From Bombilactobacillus bombi (GTDB taxonomy: Bacteria; Bacillota; Bacilli; Lactobacillales; Lactobacillaceae), in assembly GCF_003522965.1 (NCBI RefSeq), contig NZ_CP031513.1, forward strand, positions 1,054,001-1,118,000: 64,000 nt of DNA, in the 5' to 3' direction. The translations under genes and the position numbers were made by a program. This document shows positions 26,620 to 36,797 of the stretch, piece after piece (the stretch's first letter is position 1; every line of letters begins with the position of its first letter). The notes beneath the pieces were generated by a model. The model saw only the letters and a list, made by a program, of their open reading frames with translations. It did not search any database and was not told the origin of the DNA.

Positions 26620-27697
26620 GGGAAGCCTCCTGTTGTGAATTGTTATCCATTAATTGAATAAATTGATCGAATAATGCGGCTGCATCATGTGGTCCGGGTG
26701 CAGCATCCGGATGAAATTGGACGGAAAAGGCTGGATATTGTTGATGCTGCAGACCTTCAACGGTTTGATCGTTAATTTCTTCGTGAGTTACTTTCAAATT
26801 TGTCGCCGTTAAAGACTGCCGACTAACCGCATAACCATGATTTTGCGAAGTAAAAGCAATATTACCAGTAGCTAAATTGCGCACTGGATGATTAAAACCG
26901 CGATGACCGAATTTCAACTTATAAGTATCAGCTCCATTAGCCAAGGCAAATAGCTGATGCCCTAGACAAATTCCAAATAACGGAACTTGTTGTTCTACTG
27001 TGCGAATCATTTCCAAAGCTTGCGGTACATCTTTAGGATCACCAGGGCCGTTACTTAATAAAACTCCATCAGGATTTAAGTTTAAAATTTCTGCTGCGGT
27101 ACTGTCAGCCGGAACAACCGTAAAGTTACAATTGCGTTGAGCTAATTGCCGTAAAATAGAATTTTTCAAACCAAAGTCTACAACAACGACCTTATGTCCT
27201 GTAGCTGGACCAGGATAAGGATTTTTAGTCGTACTCATTGCTACTTGGTTATGAGGTAATTGCTGGTGTTGTAAATTTTGAATGGTGTTGTCATTCACTT
27301 GATTAACAATGGCTGCTTTTAAGGCTCCTTGTTGGCGAATATGTCGAGTTACAGCCCGTGTATCAATTCCACAAATGCCGGGGATTTGATGAATTTTCAG
27401 ATATTCATCCAAGCTTAAAGTTTGGCGCCAATTGCTGGGGCGACGTGCTAATTCATGTACAACCACTGCTTGGCAGGTCGGCTGCAAAGATTCATCATCA
27501 TCCCGATTAATCCCATAATTGCCAATCAATGGATAAGTAAACATCAAGATTTCCCCATTGTAGGATTGGTCGGTTATTGATTCTTGATAACCTGACATGC
27601 CTGTATTAAAGACCAACTCGCCGATGGTTTCACCAGGCGCACCAAAAGCCCAACCAGGATAGATACTGCCATCTTCTAAGACTAAGTAGCGTTTCAT
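26603..27697 (-). CDS. carA: Carbamoyl-phosphate synthase, small (glutaminase) subunit
   Basis: It hydrolyses glutamine and delivers ammonia to CarB. It has 364 residues from ATG 27697 ([19 protein letters not shown]), which is preceded by AAAGGAG. The pyrC stop overlaps this start (TAATG). The class I amidotransferase nucleophile is in FGICLGHQL, and the oxyanion strand LSNGPGDP is present. The catalytic His lies in QFHPD. Most CarA proteins read HPEASPGP here, so the third triad residue is Asp instead of Glu. The change is conservative and activity is likely kept. Confidence 0.96.
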   Translation of the reverse strand: MKRYLVLEDGSIYPGWAFGAPGETIGELVFNTGMSGYQESITDQSYNGEILMFTYPLIGNYGINRDDDESLQPTCQAVVVHELARRPSNWRQTLSLDEYLKIHQIPGICGIDTRAVTRHIRQQGALKAAIVNQVNDNTIQNLQHQQLPHNQVAMSTTKNPYPGPATGHKVVVVDFGLKNSILRQLAQRNCNFTVVPADSTAAEILNLNPDGVLLSNGPGDPKDVPQALEMIRTVEQQVPLFGICLGHQLFALANGADTYKLKFGHRGFNHPVRNLATGNIAFTSQNHGYAVSRQSLTATNLKVTHEEINDQTVEGLQHQQYPAFSVQFHPDAAPGPHDAAALFDQFIQLMDNNSQQEASHDTAY

Positions 27698-28980
27698 TAT
27701 GCTTGCTCCTTTCGATAAACCCATTGTCCGCCAACCATCGTTGCTTGAATTGTTGCTGTTACTGGCGCACCAATAAAGGGCGAATTTAATCCCTGGGAAT
27801 ACATATGTTGTGCTGTAATTGTTGTTTCGTCTTGCACATTTAAAATGGTTAAATCAGCTGGCAATCCACTTGCTAGCTGACCCGCTTGAGTTAAATTGAA
27901 AACTTGTGCAGGTTTAACACTGAGCCATTGAATTAATTGTGCTAATGAACAAATACCCGGCTGAACTAAGTGGGTATATAAGAGTGGAAAACTAGTTTCT
28001 AAACCGGTAATGCCAAAGGCTGCCGTCTTCATTGAGCCTGCTTTGTCAGCAACTGTGTGTGGTGCATGATCAGTGGCAATCATGTCAATCGTGCCGTCTA
28101 ATAATCCAGCCAACAAAGCTTGGCGATCACTTAAGGTCCGCAAAGGCGGATTCATTTTTAATTGAGGATTATCTTTAGTAATCATGGATTCATCTAGTAA
28201 CAGATGATGAGGCGCAACTTCAGCACTGACGTGCAAATGCCGCTGCTTGGCAAAACGAATTAAGGCTACACTATTAGCTGTTGATACATGACAAGCATGA
28301 TAGTGAACGCCAGTGGCCGCAGCTAATTCTAAGTCACGAGCTAACTGAGCAGTTTCTGCAACGGGCAAAATACCAGGTAAACCTAAGCGTTGCGCGGTGG
28401 CACCGGCATTCATTACCCCTTGATTCATTAAACTTTCATCTTCAATATGGGCCATGAGCGGCAAGTTAACTTGATGGGCTGCTTGCATAGCTTGATACAT
28501 AGTATTAGCGCTTTGAACGCCACTACCATCATTACTAAAGCCAAAAGCTCCAGCCGCTTTCATACCTGCAAAATCGACTAACTGTTCACTAGTGCGTTCT
28601 TTAGTAATGCTGGCATACTGTAAAACATGGACTTGGGCTTCACGTTGATTGAGCTGCACCATTGCTTGTAATTTTGAGGGTGTATCAGGTACTGGTTTAA
28701 CATTAGGCATCGCAGCCACTGTCGTATAACCGCCATGCGCTGCCGCCAAGGTACCAGTTTTGATGGTTTCCTTTTGCGTAAAACCCGGTTCTCTCAAGTG
28801 CACATGCACATCAATAAAACCTGGGGCAATGACCTGTTGGGGATTTAAGGGTACGATTTGCGCTTCGGAGCCATTAATCTGAGGAGCAATTTGGCTAATT
28901 CGATCATTATCAATCAATATATCTTGGCGTGAGATATGGTTATTAACAAAAACTTGACCGCCTTTGAGACAGATTTTCAT
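27697..28980 (-). CDS. pyrC: Dihydroorotase, class I
   Basis: It cyclises N-carbamoyl-aspartate to dihydroorotate. It has 427 residues, the normal class I length. The zinc motif is [15 protein letters not shown] near residue 58. A second metal/catalytic block is ATDHAPH (about 303), with H-I-E-D and H-x-S-T-A-N in between. The start overlaps the pyrB stop by 4 nt (ATGA) and the stop overlaps the carA start by 1 nt, so translation of the three genes is coupled. Confidence 0.96.
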   Translation of the reverse strand: MKICLKGGQVFVNNHISRQDILIDNDRISQIAPQINGSEAQIVPLNPQQVIAPGFIDVHVHLREPGFTQKETIKTGTLAAAHGGYTTVAAMPNVKPVPDTPSKLQAMVQLNQREAQVHVLQYASITKERTSEQLVDFAGMKAAGAFGFSNDGSGVQSANTMYQAMQAAHQVNLPLMAHIEDESLMNQGVMNAGATAQRLGLPGILPVAETAQLARDLELAAATGVHYHACHVSTANSVALIRFAKQRHLHVSAEVAPHHLLLDESMITKDNPQLKMNPPLRTLSDRQALLAGLLDGTIDMIATDHAPHTVADKAGSMKTAAFGITGLETSFPLLYTHLVQPGICSLAQLIQWLSVKPAQVFNLTQAGQLASGLPADLTILNVQDETTITAQHMYSQGLNSPFIGAPVTATIQATMVGGQWVYRKEQA

Positions 28981-29915
28981 TTGCTCAACTCCTTTAATTC
29001 TTGGTCTGCAATTATATCTTGACTAGCTAATAATTGTGCGACAATTGCCATGCGAGCGTAAACGCCATTTTGCATTTGGCGAAAAATCCGCGATTGTGGA
29101 CTTTCCACTAATTCTGAAGCAATTTCCACACCCCGATTAACTGGAGCGGGATGCATAATAATTGTATGTGGCTGCAATTGTTGATAACGCTCAGGAGTGA
29201 GACCATATTGTTGATAATAAGTTTGTGCATTAAAGTCTGCTTCTTCAACTTGTGCAAAGCGTTCATGCTGCACCCGTAATAACATTAAGACGTCAACTTG
29301 TTTAATTAAGTCTTCCAGAGGGAGATATTGTCCCCATTGCTGTAGGTCTTTTGCAAACCAAACCTTCGGACCACTAAAGTAAATCTGCGCACCTAAACGC
29401 TGCAATAATTGTGCATTAGACCGAGCCACGCGCGAATGTGCCAAGTCACCTACAATCCCAACTTTCAAACCAGCAAAATGCTTAAATTCTTCAAAAATAG
29501 TAATAATATCTAATAATGATTGTGAGGGGTGTTGGCCACTACCGTCCCCGCCATTGGCGATGCTAATTTGTAAATTATCCGCCAGCAATTGTTGATAATA
29601 TTCATTTTGGGGATGGCGAATAACCGCTAAATTCACGCCAATTGCCTGCAAGGTTTTGACTGTATCTGATAAACTCTCACCTTTAGTAATCGAGCTTGCA
29701 CTAGGAACAAATGGTAATACTTGCAGGCCTAGTTTGCGCTCAGCCATTTCAAAGCTTGTATGCGTGCGGGTGCTGTTTTCGAAGAATAAATTCATGGCGT
29801 AAGCAGGTTGTCGCAAATGGACTTGGGCTCCCTGCTTGAATGCTGTAGCTAAATTAATTAAATGACGAACATCTTCGAGTGATAATTGATTAACATTGAC
29901 CAAATCGTGAATCAT
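28977..29915 (-). CDS. pyrB: Aspartate carbamoyltransferase, catalytic chain
   Basis: It joins carbamoyl phosphate and aspartate in the first committed step of pyrimidine synthesis. It has 312 residues from ATG 29915, which is preceded by AAAGGGG; a TTG six codons earlier lies upstream of the ribosome site and is unlikely. The carbamoyl-phosphate motif is FFENSTRTHTSFEMAE, HPSQSLLD is the second substrate block, and HPAPVNRGVEI the C-terminal one. No regulatory subunit is present, as usual in Firmicutes. It is the first gene of the operon, directly behind a PyrR-type attenuator. Confidence 0.97.
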   Translation of the reverse strand: MIHDLVNVNQLSLEDVRHLINLATAFKQGAQVHLRQPAYAMNLFFENSTRTHTSFEMAERKLGLQVLPFVPSASSITKGESLSDTVKTLQAIGVNLAVIRHPQNEYYQQLLADNLQISIANGGDGSGQHPSQSLLDIITIFEEFKHFAGLKVGIVGDLAHSRVARSNAQLLQRLGAQIYFSGPKVWFAKDLQQWGQYLPLEDLIKQVDVLMLLRVQHERFAQVEEADFNAQTYYQQYGLTPERYQQLQPHTIIMHPAPVNRGVEIASELVESPQSRIFRQMQNGVYARMAIVAQLLASQDIIADQELKELSK

Positions 29916-29943
29916 GATTTTTCCCCTTTGCAAATTTAATCAA

Positions 29944-30040
29944 TTAAAAAACACCTAACATCTTCGCCAATTATTGCTTGCAAAGATGCTAGGTGCACTT
30001 CGATCTTAGAACCCATCTGTTCCTCACGGGAAACAATTAA
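29944..30040 (-). promoter_or_regulatory. PyrR-type attenuator of the pyr operon
   Basis: On the minus strand a PyrR-binding-like loop GTTTCCCGTGAGGAAC (30,019-30,034; core UCC-N-G-N-GAGG) precedes a 16-bp terminator stem (29,952-29,967 with 29,980-29,995) that ends in TTTTTT. By analogy with Bacillus and Lactobacillus pyr leaders, PyrR with UMP should favour termination. pyrR itself is not in the window. Confidence 0.85.
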
Positions 30041-30076
30041 TTGGTTAAAATATTCAAATGTTTTTAAATTGTCATT

Positions 30077-30105
30077 AGTTTAATATAAAGTAAAATTACT
30101 GTCAA
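30077..30105 (-). promoter_or_regulatory. Promoter of the pyr operon
   Basis: On the minus strand there is a perfect TTGACA (30,100-30,105), a 17-nt spacer and TAAACT (30,077-30,082), placed just upstream of the PyrR site. Confidence 0.72.
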
Positions 30106-30113
30106 GAATTAAT

Positions 30114-31763
30114 TTATTTAATATGCAGCATTTTTCGCCAGCGGGTCGCATCAATATTCAAACTTTGGTCTAATAACCGTAATTTTAAAGTTAAATATCC
30201 ATAAACAGCTGCTCCCAGCCCCACTTCGATTAACATATAAGCAGCACTTAAGACGCGGCCAATTTTAGCCGTTAGCGCATATAATAGCCAATCAGCTCCA
30301 AAAACGACAATCGCCATAACCACTGCCGCTAAGAAGACTTGGCTTAAGTCATGAGTGATTAAATGCCGTAAATCAAACGGATATAAACAATAAATTCGAT
30401 GCAACATCAAATAACAAATCAAAATTAAAGCCAATACTGTAGCTGTTAATGGTCCATAAGCTTGCAAAAGATAAACTAAAGGCCATTGGATCAGCACTTT
30501 GAATCCAAAACCAATGAACAGATATTTAATCGCCAAATTATTCCGATATAAAGCTTGCAAAATAGCAGCTAACACCATAAAAAACCCAATTAATAAAGCT
30601 ACAATACACGAAAAGCGCAACATATTAATACCCAAGCGGTCATACCCGTAAAAGGCACCCCATAAAGGTCGAGCTACAGCTGCCATTCCTAATGTTGCTG
30701 GCAACATAAAAAAGCCAAAAAGGCGGATAATATTAATAATTTGTTGGGTGATTTTTTGATTATTTTTACTTGTATATAATGAAGCTACTAACGGAATTGA
30801 AGAAGAAACAATTCCCGTTGCCAAAGACACAGCCACCATCATTAACTTATTAGCCTGAAAACCAAATAACGAATAGTAATAATCTAATTGCTGTTGTGAA
30901 ATTTGCATAAAACTTTGCATCATTGGATTAAAAGTAGCTTGATCAAACAAGTTAAAAATCGTCACCGCAGAATCAATGATAATGAAAGGAATTGCCTGCA
31001 GCAAAATTTCTTTTGTAAAATCATGCGCCGTAAAGTTAATATCGTGACTGCCCGAAGCTGCTAAATCCTTTAAATGCTGCCGTTGCCGTGCAAAACAAGT
31101 TAACAAATACAATACTGAAATCCCGGCTCCTATAAAAGAGGCAAACGTTGACTTGGTAACTGCATCTACATAATTACCGCGTTGAATTTGCATAATAATA
31201 TAGGTGATAGCCAGCATATAAGCTACCCGTGCCAATTGTTCGAGCATCATTGAAATAGCTGATGGACCCATTTGGCCGTAACCTTGAAAATAACCCCGCA
31301 TAATACTTAAAGTCGGCAAAATTAAAACAGCAACGGCTAAGGCGCGAATCGCTGGAATACTACGCGGATCACTGTTAGTAAATAAGGCAGCTACCCAACC
31401 AGCACCAAAATACATCAAGGCGCCAAAGATTATTCCAATTATAGCTGTCACCTTTAAAGCCTGCTTAAATAGTTGATTGCCAGCTTCATATTCTCCTAAA
31501 GCGTTATAATGGGAGATTTGCTTGGAAATCGCACTAGGTAATCCCGCCGTCGAAACTAACAGAAAAAAATCATAAATATGATAGACCTTGCCATACAAGG
31601 CATTAGCTGAAGCAACAATTACAGCCGAGCCCATCCATATATTCCAAGGAATAACATATAAAGCGGATAAAGCTCGGGAAACAATACCACTGGCAGTAAT
31701 CCAAGCCGAGCCTGATAATAATGAATCTTGCCGGGGTACTTTTTGCTTATTATTTGCAGACAT
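30114..31763 (-). CDS. MurJ/YtgP-type polysaccharide or lipid II flippase
   Basis: It has 549 residues from ATG 31763 (MSANNKQKVPRQDSLLSGSAW), which is preceded by AAGGAAGG. About 14 hydrophobic segments are visible. The conserved start SLLSGSAWITASGIVSRALSA and the loops GLPSAISKQISHYNA and RGYFQGYGQMGPSAIS fit the MOP-superfamily branch (SpoVB/YtgP) that acts as lipid II flippase in Firmicutes. It lies upstream of the pyr promoter on the same strand. Its role in peptidoglycan or glycan export is inferred from the family. Confidence 0.85.
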   Translation of the reverse strand: MSANNKQKVPRQDSLLSGSAWITASGIVSRALSALYVIPWNIWMGSAVIVASANALYGKVYHIYDFFLLVSTAGLPSAISKQISHYNALGEYEAGNQLFKQALKVTAIIGIIFGALMYFGAGWVAALFTNSDPRSIPAIRALAVAVLILPTLSIMRGYFQGYGQMGPSAISMMLEQLARVAYMLAITYIIMQIQRGNYVDAVTKSTFASFIGAGISVLYLLTCFARQRQHLKDLAASGSHDINFTAHDFTKEILLQAIPFIIIDSAVTIFNLFDQATFNPMMQSFMQISQQQLDYYYSLFGFQANKLMMVAVSLATGIVSSSIPLVASLYTSKNNQKITQQIINIIRLFGFFMLPATLGMAAVARPLWGAFYGYDRLGINMLRFSCIVALLIGFFMVLAAILQALYRNNLAIKYLFIGFGFKVLIQWPLVYLLQAYGPLTATVLALILICYLMLHRIYCLYPFDLRHLITHDLSQVFLAAVVMAIVVFGADWLLYALTAKIGRVLSAAYMLIEVGLGAAVYGYLTLKLRLLDQSLNIDATRWRKMLHIK

Positions 31764-31800
31764 GCTAAACCTTCCTTTTTCTACTAAAACCATATTATAC

Positions 31801-31836
31801 AAAAAAGGCTGAGACAAAACTATATTTTTCTCAGTC
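31801..31836 (-). terminator. Intrinsic terminator of the esterase gene
   Basis: On the minus strand GACTGAGA and TCTCAGCC form a stem followed by TTTTTT, just past the stop of the SGNH gene. Confidence 0.75.
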
Positions 31837-31845
31837 AATTGTGAA

Positions 31846-32796
31846 TTAATTATTGGTCGTTAGTGCTTCTACCAAACGGTGGGCAATTTCTGAAGACGAG
31901 GCTAAATCAGGATGCAAACCATCTGTGTAAGTTAAGGGCCAATCTGCTGTTTCCAAAATTGTTGTTTGCGGATATTCAATTGACTCTTCGCGAATCACTG
32001 CCGCATGTCGTTGTGAAAAAGGAATCATTACTAACTTAGGGGTTTGCGGATATAACAATTGAACTTTTTGCATAAATAATTCCCAAGCGGCACGAAACTC
32101 AATTTCATTGGCTTTTTTATCAGGAGTGCCTAAATTAATTACGACATACTTCGAAGACTGCGGCGTCCATGAATGAGTGGCGTCAATTTTATCCAAAAAT
32201 TGCGCAGCCACTGGTACACCACCTGATCCAGGTTTGACCAACCCCGCACCTGGATAAGCTACCCGAACATCTTCTAAACCTAATTGTTCAGCAGCTAAAG
32301 CGGCAAAATTGCCTTCTGCACAATAATCTTGACCTGCAGTTTTGCCATGTACCCAAGAACCAGCAGTAATTGAGTCGCCAATAAAAGTAATTACGTCCCC
32401 AGCTGGCTTGACTGGTGTTAATTTTGCGGCAGAATCTGTCTGAATTTGATCAAAATATAAACCACCATGCCGCTTCCAAACATTATCTTGGGGAGTATTA
32501 CCACTGTAGACCACACTGATAAGATGTGTTTGTAAATCTGGCAGTTGAATTTTTAAAGGCATTTGCGTTAAGTTACACCGTTGATAATCTCCATCATCAA
32601 TTTTATAGGCTAACCAGACGCCTTCTGGTTCCGATTGGGTAGAAAAATCTAATTCTACTTGGCGAGTGCCCGTCACTTGTGTATATAACCGGGCTCCTAA
32701 GTTGGTAGTATATAAGCCATGACTAGTTTGGGCCCATCTTCCCGAAAAATAAATTCCTGCAATAGCAAAATTAGCTGCTGTTGTTTGCATTTTCAT
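31846..32796 (-). CDS. SGNH/GDSL esterase with N-terminal jelly-roll domain (CE2-like)
   Basis: It has 316 residues and no signal peptide, so it is probably cytoplasmic. Residues 1-130 look like the beta-sandwich that precedes the hydrolase in CE2-type carbohydrate esterases. The SGNH domain begins with FIGDSITAG (nucleophile Ser), and the C-terminal catalytic pair is DGLHPD. The third block, normally G-x-N-D with an oxyanion-hole Asn, reads NLGTPD, so the Asn is replaced by Pro. GGAGG precedes the ATG at 32,796. It is likely an acetyl-ester hydrolase acting on sugars, if the missing Asn does not inactivate it. Confidence 0.82.
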   Translation of the reverse strand: MKMQTTAANFAIAGIYFSGRWAQTSHGLYTTNLGARLYTQVTGTRQVELDFSTQSEPEGVWLAYKIDDGDYQRCNLTQMPLKIQLPDLQTHLISVVYSGNTPQDNVWKRHGGLYFDQIQTDSAAKLTPVKPAGDVITFIGDSITAGSWVHGKTAGQDYCAEGNFAALAAEQLGLEDVRVAYPGAGLVKPGSGGVPVAAQFLDKIDATHSWTPQSSKYVVINLGTPDKKANEIEFRAAWELFMQKVQLLYPQTPKLVMIPFSQRHAAVIREESIEYPQTTILETADWPLTYTDGLHPDLASSSEIAHRLVEALTTNN

Positions 32797-32873
32797 GATA
32801 TGTCCTCCTTATTACTCTCAACAATCTATGATACTATAATACTGACATGATAACTCATTAAGGATAGGTAAAA

Positions 32874-33503
32874 ATGTATAAAAATATAATTTTTGATATT
32901 GACGGTACGCTTTTGGATACTCATGATGCAGCTTTGTTAGGCTTACAAAAAAGTCTTTGGGAAGATTATCACATTAAACAAACTCTAGCAGATTTGGAAT
33001 TTAGTTTTTCAGGTACTGCTAGGGATGTCTTTAATAAATATCAAATTCCCCAAGATCAAGAATATGCATTTGCAGAAAGCGTTATGACTAATTCTTTAAC
33101 ATTTACTGATGAAATTAAACCCTTTGCTGGGATCGAAGAAACTTTAGAACAACTGCAAGCACGCCATGTTCCGTTAATTGTGGTTACTTCTGAAGATCAA
33201 CAAGAAGTCGATGCTGTTTTTAAAAAAACAAGTATTAGTCCTTATTTTCAACAATTTGTCACTGCTGATCAAGTTCAAGAACACAAACCCGCAGCAGAAC
33301 CCACTTTAGCCGCTTTAAAAAAATTGCAGGCCACTCCCCAAGACACCTTATATATTGGTGATTCCAAAAATGATGTTGGCAGCGCCCATAATGCTCAAGT
33401 AGCCTTTGGCTTAGCAACTTGGGGTGCCAATCCTCAAGATAGCTTCCCTGAAGCTGAATATCTTTTACAAAAACCACAAGATATTTTGCAGTTAGTACCC
33501 TAA
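32874..33503 (+). CDS. HAD-superfamily phosphatase (phosphoglycolate phosphatase-like)
   Basis: It has 209 residues. Motif I is IIFDIDGTLLDTHDAA (nucleophile Asp near residue 8), motif II VVTSED, motif III the Lys in EHKPAAEP, and motif IV YIGDSKNDVGSA. The helical cap lies between motifs I and II (about 15-85), so this is a subclass I HAD. Substrate candidates are phosphoglycolate, beta-phosphoglucomutase-type sugars or pyrophosphate; the sequence alone does not decide. It diverges from the esterase gene and ends at a shared terminator with oleate hydratase. Confidence 0.87.
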   Translation: MYKNIIFDIDGTLLDTHDAALLGLQKSLWEDYHIKQTLADLEFSFSGTARDVFNKYQIPQDQEYAFAESVMTNSLTFTDEIKPFAGIEETLEQLQARHVPLIVVTSEDQQEVDAVFKKTSISPYFQQFVTADQVQEHKPAAEPTLAALKKLQATPQDTLYIGDSKNDVGSAHNAQVAFGLATWGANPQDSFPEAEYLLQKPQDILQLVP

Positions 33504-33504
33504 T

Positions 33505-33546
33505 AAAAACCGATATTGAGATTAGCAAGAACTCAATACCGGTTTT
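33505..33546. terminator. Bidirectional intrinsic terminator
   Basis: A stem AAAACCGATATTGAG / CTCAATACCGGTTTT (one mismatch) lies between the convergent HAD and oleate hydratase genes. Confidence 0.88.
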
Positions 33547-33558
33547 ATTTAGTGTGAA

Positions 33559-35331
33559 TTAAAGTAAGTGTGCTTCTTGGAGTAATTCTCCCAACCAAGT
33601 TTTTTGTGATTTATCTAACGCCTTGTTTTTGACCCAACTAGGTATAGGTAAGTCTATTTCTCGTAATTGCTTTTTGTCATTCAGATAATAGATTGCTTTA
33701 AATAATTCGCGAATATCGTAAATTGAATTAAAGACTTCAGGAACTCCGCGGTCGACATTTAGTAACGTATAAACAGCTTCCATTGCTGTCCGGACGGAAT
33801 ACTCTGTTGTAAAAACGGTGTCGCGCGTTGGGGATTCTGCAAAGTTACCAATAAAGGCTAAATTCTTTGAACCTTGAGGAACGACGGCTGGGCGATCACC
33901 AGCTGTACGTGGCATGAAGTAACTGGTAATGTATGGCATATAAACTGGGTTGGTGTTAATAGATTCTTGTTGAGATAACTTGGCAATTAAACTTTCTGGC
34001 ACTCCCAAGTGATAAAGCCATTCCTGAGTAATTTCTTCGCCAGTACATTCAGTAATAGTCTTTTTAATATAATTACCTTCAGTGTCAGAATATAAGCCAT
34101 ATAACCATACCACGGTTTCGTTTTCCTTTTGAGCTTTAAAATGTGGCTGGCGATGTACCGCAAAACTTAACAACCAATTAGAATCGGTAATCGTGACAAT
34201 TCCACCAGTATTAACTTTATGATCATGTAAGTCACGCTTAGTTAAGCGTTCAATATAAGGATCAAGGGCAGTATTTTTAATAGTAGCAGTTGCTGAAACA
34301 AACCAACTGCGCTTAGGCAGATTCTTATAAAAAACTTGTGGATGTCCAAATTCCGTGGATTGTTGAGCTAATTTTTCCCATAAGGCCCAACTGTTACCCA
34401 TTGCATTAGTTACTGGTGCTGGCTGGTGGTGGTTGCCGTAAGTAGAACTTTCAGTAATAGATCCATTCGTTACAAAAACCAAATCATCAGCTGTCAAGTT
34501 AATCTCTTGAGCTTCACCAGCTTGTTCCAAAAGAATTTTTTGTGCTATTTTTTGATTATGCGTAGTATCTACTAAAACATTTTTCACGGCACAGTCATAG
34601 CGAATATCTACATTATGTTGCTCTAAATATTTAATTAAAGGCATAACCATCGATTCATATTGATTATAGCGATTAAATTTTAAAGCGGTAAAATCTGGCA
34701 GGCCATCAATATGGTGAATAAAGCGCATCGCATAACGCCGCATTTCAACGGCTGAGTGCCATTTCTCAAAAGCAAACATTGTTGCCCAATACATCCAAAA
34801 GTTACTTTCAAAAAATTCCGGTGAAAAGAAATCTTCAATAGTTTGTTTACCCAAACGACTTTCAGGAGTCATAATAAGTTTGATAATTTCTTTAGATGAG
34901 CCGTCTAATGTGTATTTGCCATCATCGGGTACTCGATCGCCACGATGATGAATTAAGCGACAATTAGAGGAATTAGGATCATCTTTATCAAGCCAATAAT
35001 ATTCATCTAAAAATGAAGCACCCTCAATTTCTAAAGACGGAATGGAACGATATAAATCCCATAAACATTCAAAATGATTCTCCATTTCTCGACCGCCACG
35101 AATGACAAAACCAATATCTGGGCGCTTGGCTCCATCTAAAGAGCCACCACTTTGAGGTAATTCTTCAAAAATATGAATTCGCTCGCCTGCTATTTGAGCA
35201 TCCCGAATTAAGAAAACTGCCGCTGCTAATCCAGCCAATCCAGCACCAACAATATAGGCCGATTTTTGATCAACATTAGCTGGTTTTTGCGGATGAGCAA
35301 AAGCTTCATAATTACCATTAGAATAATACAT
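33559..35331 (-). CDS. ohyA: Oleate hydratase (myosin-cross-reactive antigen family)
   Basis: It is an FAD enzyme that adds water to cis-9 double bonds of unsaturated fatty acids, giving 10-hydroxy acids; in lactobacilli this detoxifies free fatty acids. It has 590 residues, the full length. The FAD Rossmann motif is [20 protein letters not shown] (about residues 26-45), followed by [13 protein letters not shown] and the family block [17 protein letters not shown] closing segment [19 protein letters not shown] contacts FAD. It is monocistronic with a GAGGGGG ribosome site, which could be a further match for the C-rich small RNA candidate. Confidence 0.96.
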   Translation of the reverse strand: MYYSNGNYEAFAHPQKPANVDQKSAYIVGAGLAGLAAAVFLIRDAQIAGERIHIFEELPQSGGSLDGAKRPDIGFVIRGGREMENHFECLWDLYRSIPSLEIEGASFLDEYYWLDKDDPNSSNCRLIHHRGDRVPDDGKYTLDGSSKEIIKLIMTPESRLGKQTIEDFFSPEFFESNFWMYWATMFAFEKWHSAVEMRRYAMRFIHHIDGLPDFTALKFNRYNQYESMVMPLIKYLEQHNVDIRYDCAVKNVLVDTTHNQKIAQKILLEQAGEAQEINLTADDLVFVTNGSITESSTYGNHHQPAPVTNAMGNSWALWEKLAQQSTEFGHPQVFYKNLPKRSWFVSATATIKNTALDPYIERLTKRDLHDHKVNTGGIVTITDSNWLLSFAVHRQPHFKAQKENETVVWLYGLYSDTEGNYIKKTITECTGEEITQEWLYHLGVPESLIAKLSQQESINTNPVYMPYITSYFMPRTAGDRPAVVPQGSKNLAFIGNFAESPTRDTVFTTEYSVRTAMEAVYTLLNVDRGVPEVFNSIYDIRELFKAIYYLNDKKQLREIDLPIPSWVKNKALDKSQKTWLGELLQEAHLL

Positions 35332-35397
35332 ATTATTGCCCCCTCGTTTTTGATTTACGCTTTCATTATACTCTTATTGAAATCATCTATCCAACGC

Positions 35398-35429
35398 AAA
35401 AAAAGCTGAAACCGTCATGGTTTCAGCCT
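35398..35429 (-). terminator. Intrinsic terminator of the nucleoside transporter
   Basis: A perfect 9-bp stem GCTGAAACC / GGTTTCAGC is followed by TTTTTTT on the minus strand. Confidence 0.9.
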
Positions 35430-35441
35430 TCTAGCACTATT

Positions 35442-36626
35442 TTAATAATATACACCCACAATTGTCGCGGTAATCACAGAAGCTAAAGTTGCCCCTAGTA
35501 ATAATTTCATGGTAAAACTAGCAACATAGCCCCCTTGTTTGGCGCTGATAGACTTCATCGAACCAGTGATAATGCCAATAGAACCAAAGTTAGCAAAAGA
35601 AACTAAGTAAGTTGATATAATCGCAATTGACTTGGCACTGAGGCCTTTCATTGCTTGCAAATCAGCCATGGCTACAAATTCATTCGTCAACAACTTCGTT
35701 GCCATTAAACTTCCAACTTTAACTACATCTTGTCCAGGCACGCCCATAATGAATGCTACTGGTGAAAATATATAACCTAAAATTTGCGTAAAGGAAATAT
35801 GAATAGCAGCTTTTAAAGTACTATTTAAGAAAGCAATCAAAGCAACAAAACCAATAACCATTGCTCCCACAGTAATAGCAATATTAAAACCATCCATAAT
35901 ATAATTACCTAACATTTGGAAAAATGGTTCGGATTGCGGGTCAGTTGAAGGAGTAATTTCTTGATCTTCTTCTTTAATGTCATACGGATTAATAATACAA
36001 GAAACAATTAACGCTGATAAAATGTTCAAAAAGACTGCCACCACCACAAATTTACCCGGAATCATCTTCATATATGAAGCCAATAAGGAAGCTGATACAG
36101 CACTCATTGCGGAAGCACAGATTGTATATAAACGTTGCCGATTTAACTGTGAAATTTGATCTTTAATGGTAATAAAGACTTCTGGCATGCCTAAAATTGC
36201 TGTCGAAATGGCAAAATAGCTTTCCATCTCACCCATACCAACGACTTTATTTAAAGCCCAACCAACCCATTTAATAATGAATGGCAAAACCTTAATATAA
36301 TTCAAAATACCAATTAAAGCAGCAATAAAAACAATCGGCATTAAAACATTGAAGAAAAACACCGTTTGCCCAGGTTTAATTACAATATTGCCAAAAACAA
36401 AGTTAACACCATCAGCAGCTTGGTCCATCAACCAGTTAAAGAATGCTGAAATATGGGCTAAAGTACTCACGCCTCCAGACGTATGCAAACTCAAAAAAGA
36501 AATAATAAATTGCAATAACAGCAAAATGCCAATTCTTTTATATTTGATATTTTTGCGGTCAAAACTAACTAACCACCCAATTACAAACACTAGTGCCAAG
36601 CCCAGTATTAAGAAAACAAAGCGCAT
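35442..36626 (-). CDS. Concentrative nucleoside transporter (NupC family)
   Basis: It imports nucleosides with protons or sodium. It has 394 residues from ATG 36626; a TTG one codon earlier is possible but sits closer to the GGAG. About 9-10 membrane segments are visible. Family blocks include MPIVFIAALIGILNYI, MGEMESYFAISTAILGMPEVF (G-x-x-E near the binding site), SAMSAVSASLLASYM, and the C-terminal LLTNEFVAMADL and FANFGSIGIITGSM. It is monocistronic, between its own terminator and the luxS operon terminator. Confidence 0.9.
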   Translation of the reverse strand: MRFVFLILGLALVFVIGWLVSFDRKNIKYKRIGILLLLQFIISFLSLHTSGGVSTLAHISAFFNWLMDQAADGVNFVFGNIVIKPGQTVFFFNVLMPIVFIAALIGILNYIKVLPFIIKWVGWALNKVVGMGEMESYFAISTAILGMPEVFITIKDQISQLNRQRLYTICASAMSAVSASLLASYMKMIPGKFVVVAVFLNILSALIVSCIINPYDIKEEDQEITPSTDPQSEPFFQMLGNYIMDGFNIAITVGAMVIGFVALIAFLNSTLKAAIHISFTQILGYIFSPVAFIMGVPGQDVVKVGSLMATKLLTNEFVAMADLQAMKGLSAKSIAIISTYLVSFANFGSIGIITGSMKSISAKQGGYVASFTMKLLLGATLASVITATIVGVYY

Positions 36627-36754
36627 CAAATCACTCCTTCATCATTGTCCAAAAATTATCTCCGATTATCTAACTTAAAGTATTATTGGACTAATGTCAA
36701 AGTAAAATCTATAATTGTGTAAAATTTTCTCTACAGTAACTAATATCTCCCAGT

Positions 36755-36784
36755 AAAAAAGCTGAGACAATTAAAGTCTCAGCT
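36755..36784 (-). terminator. Terminator of the metE-like/metQ-like/luxS operon
   Basis: A perfect 8-bp stem GCTGAGAC / GTCTCAGC is followed by TTTTTTAC on the minus strand. Confidence 0.9.
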
Positions 36785-36797
36785 CAACTTAAACTTC

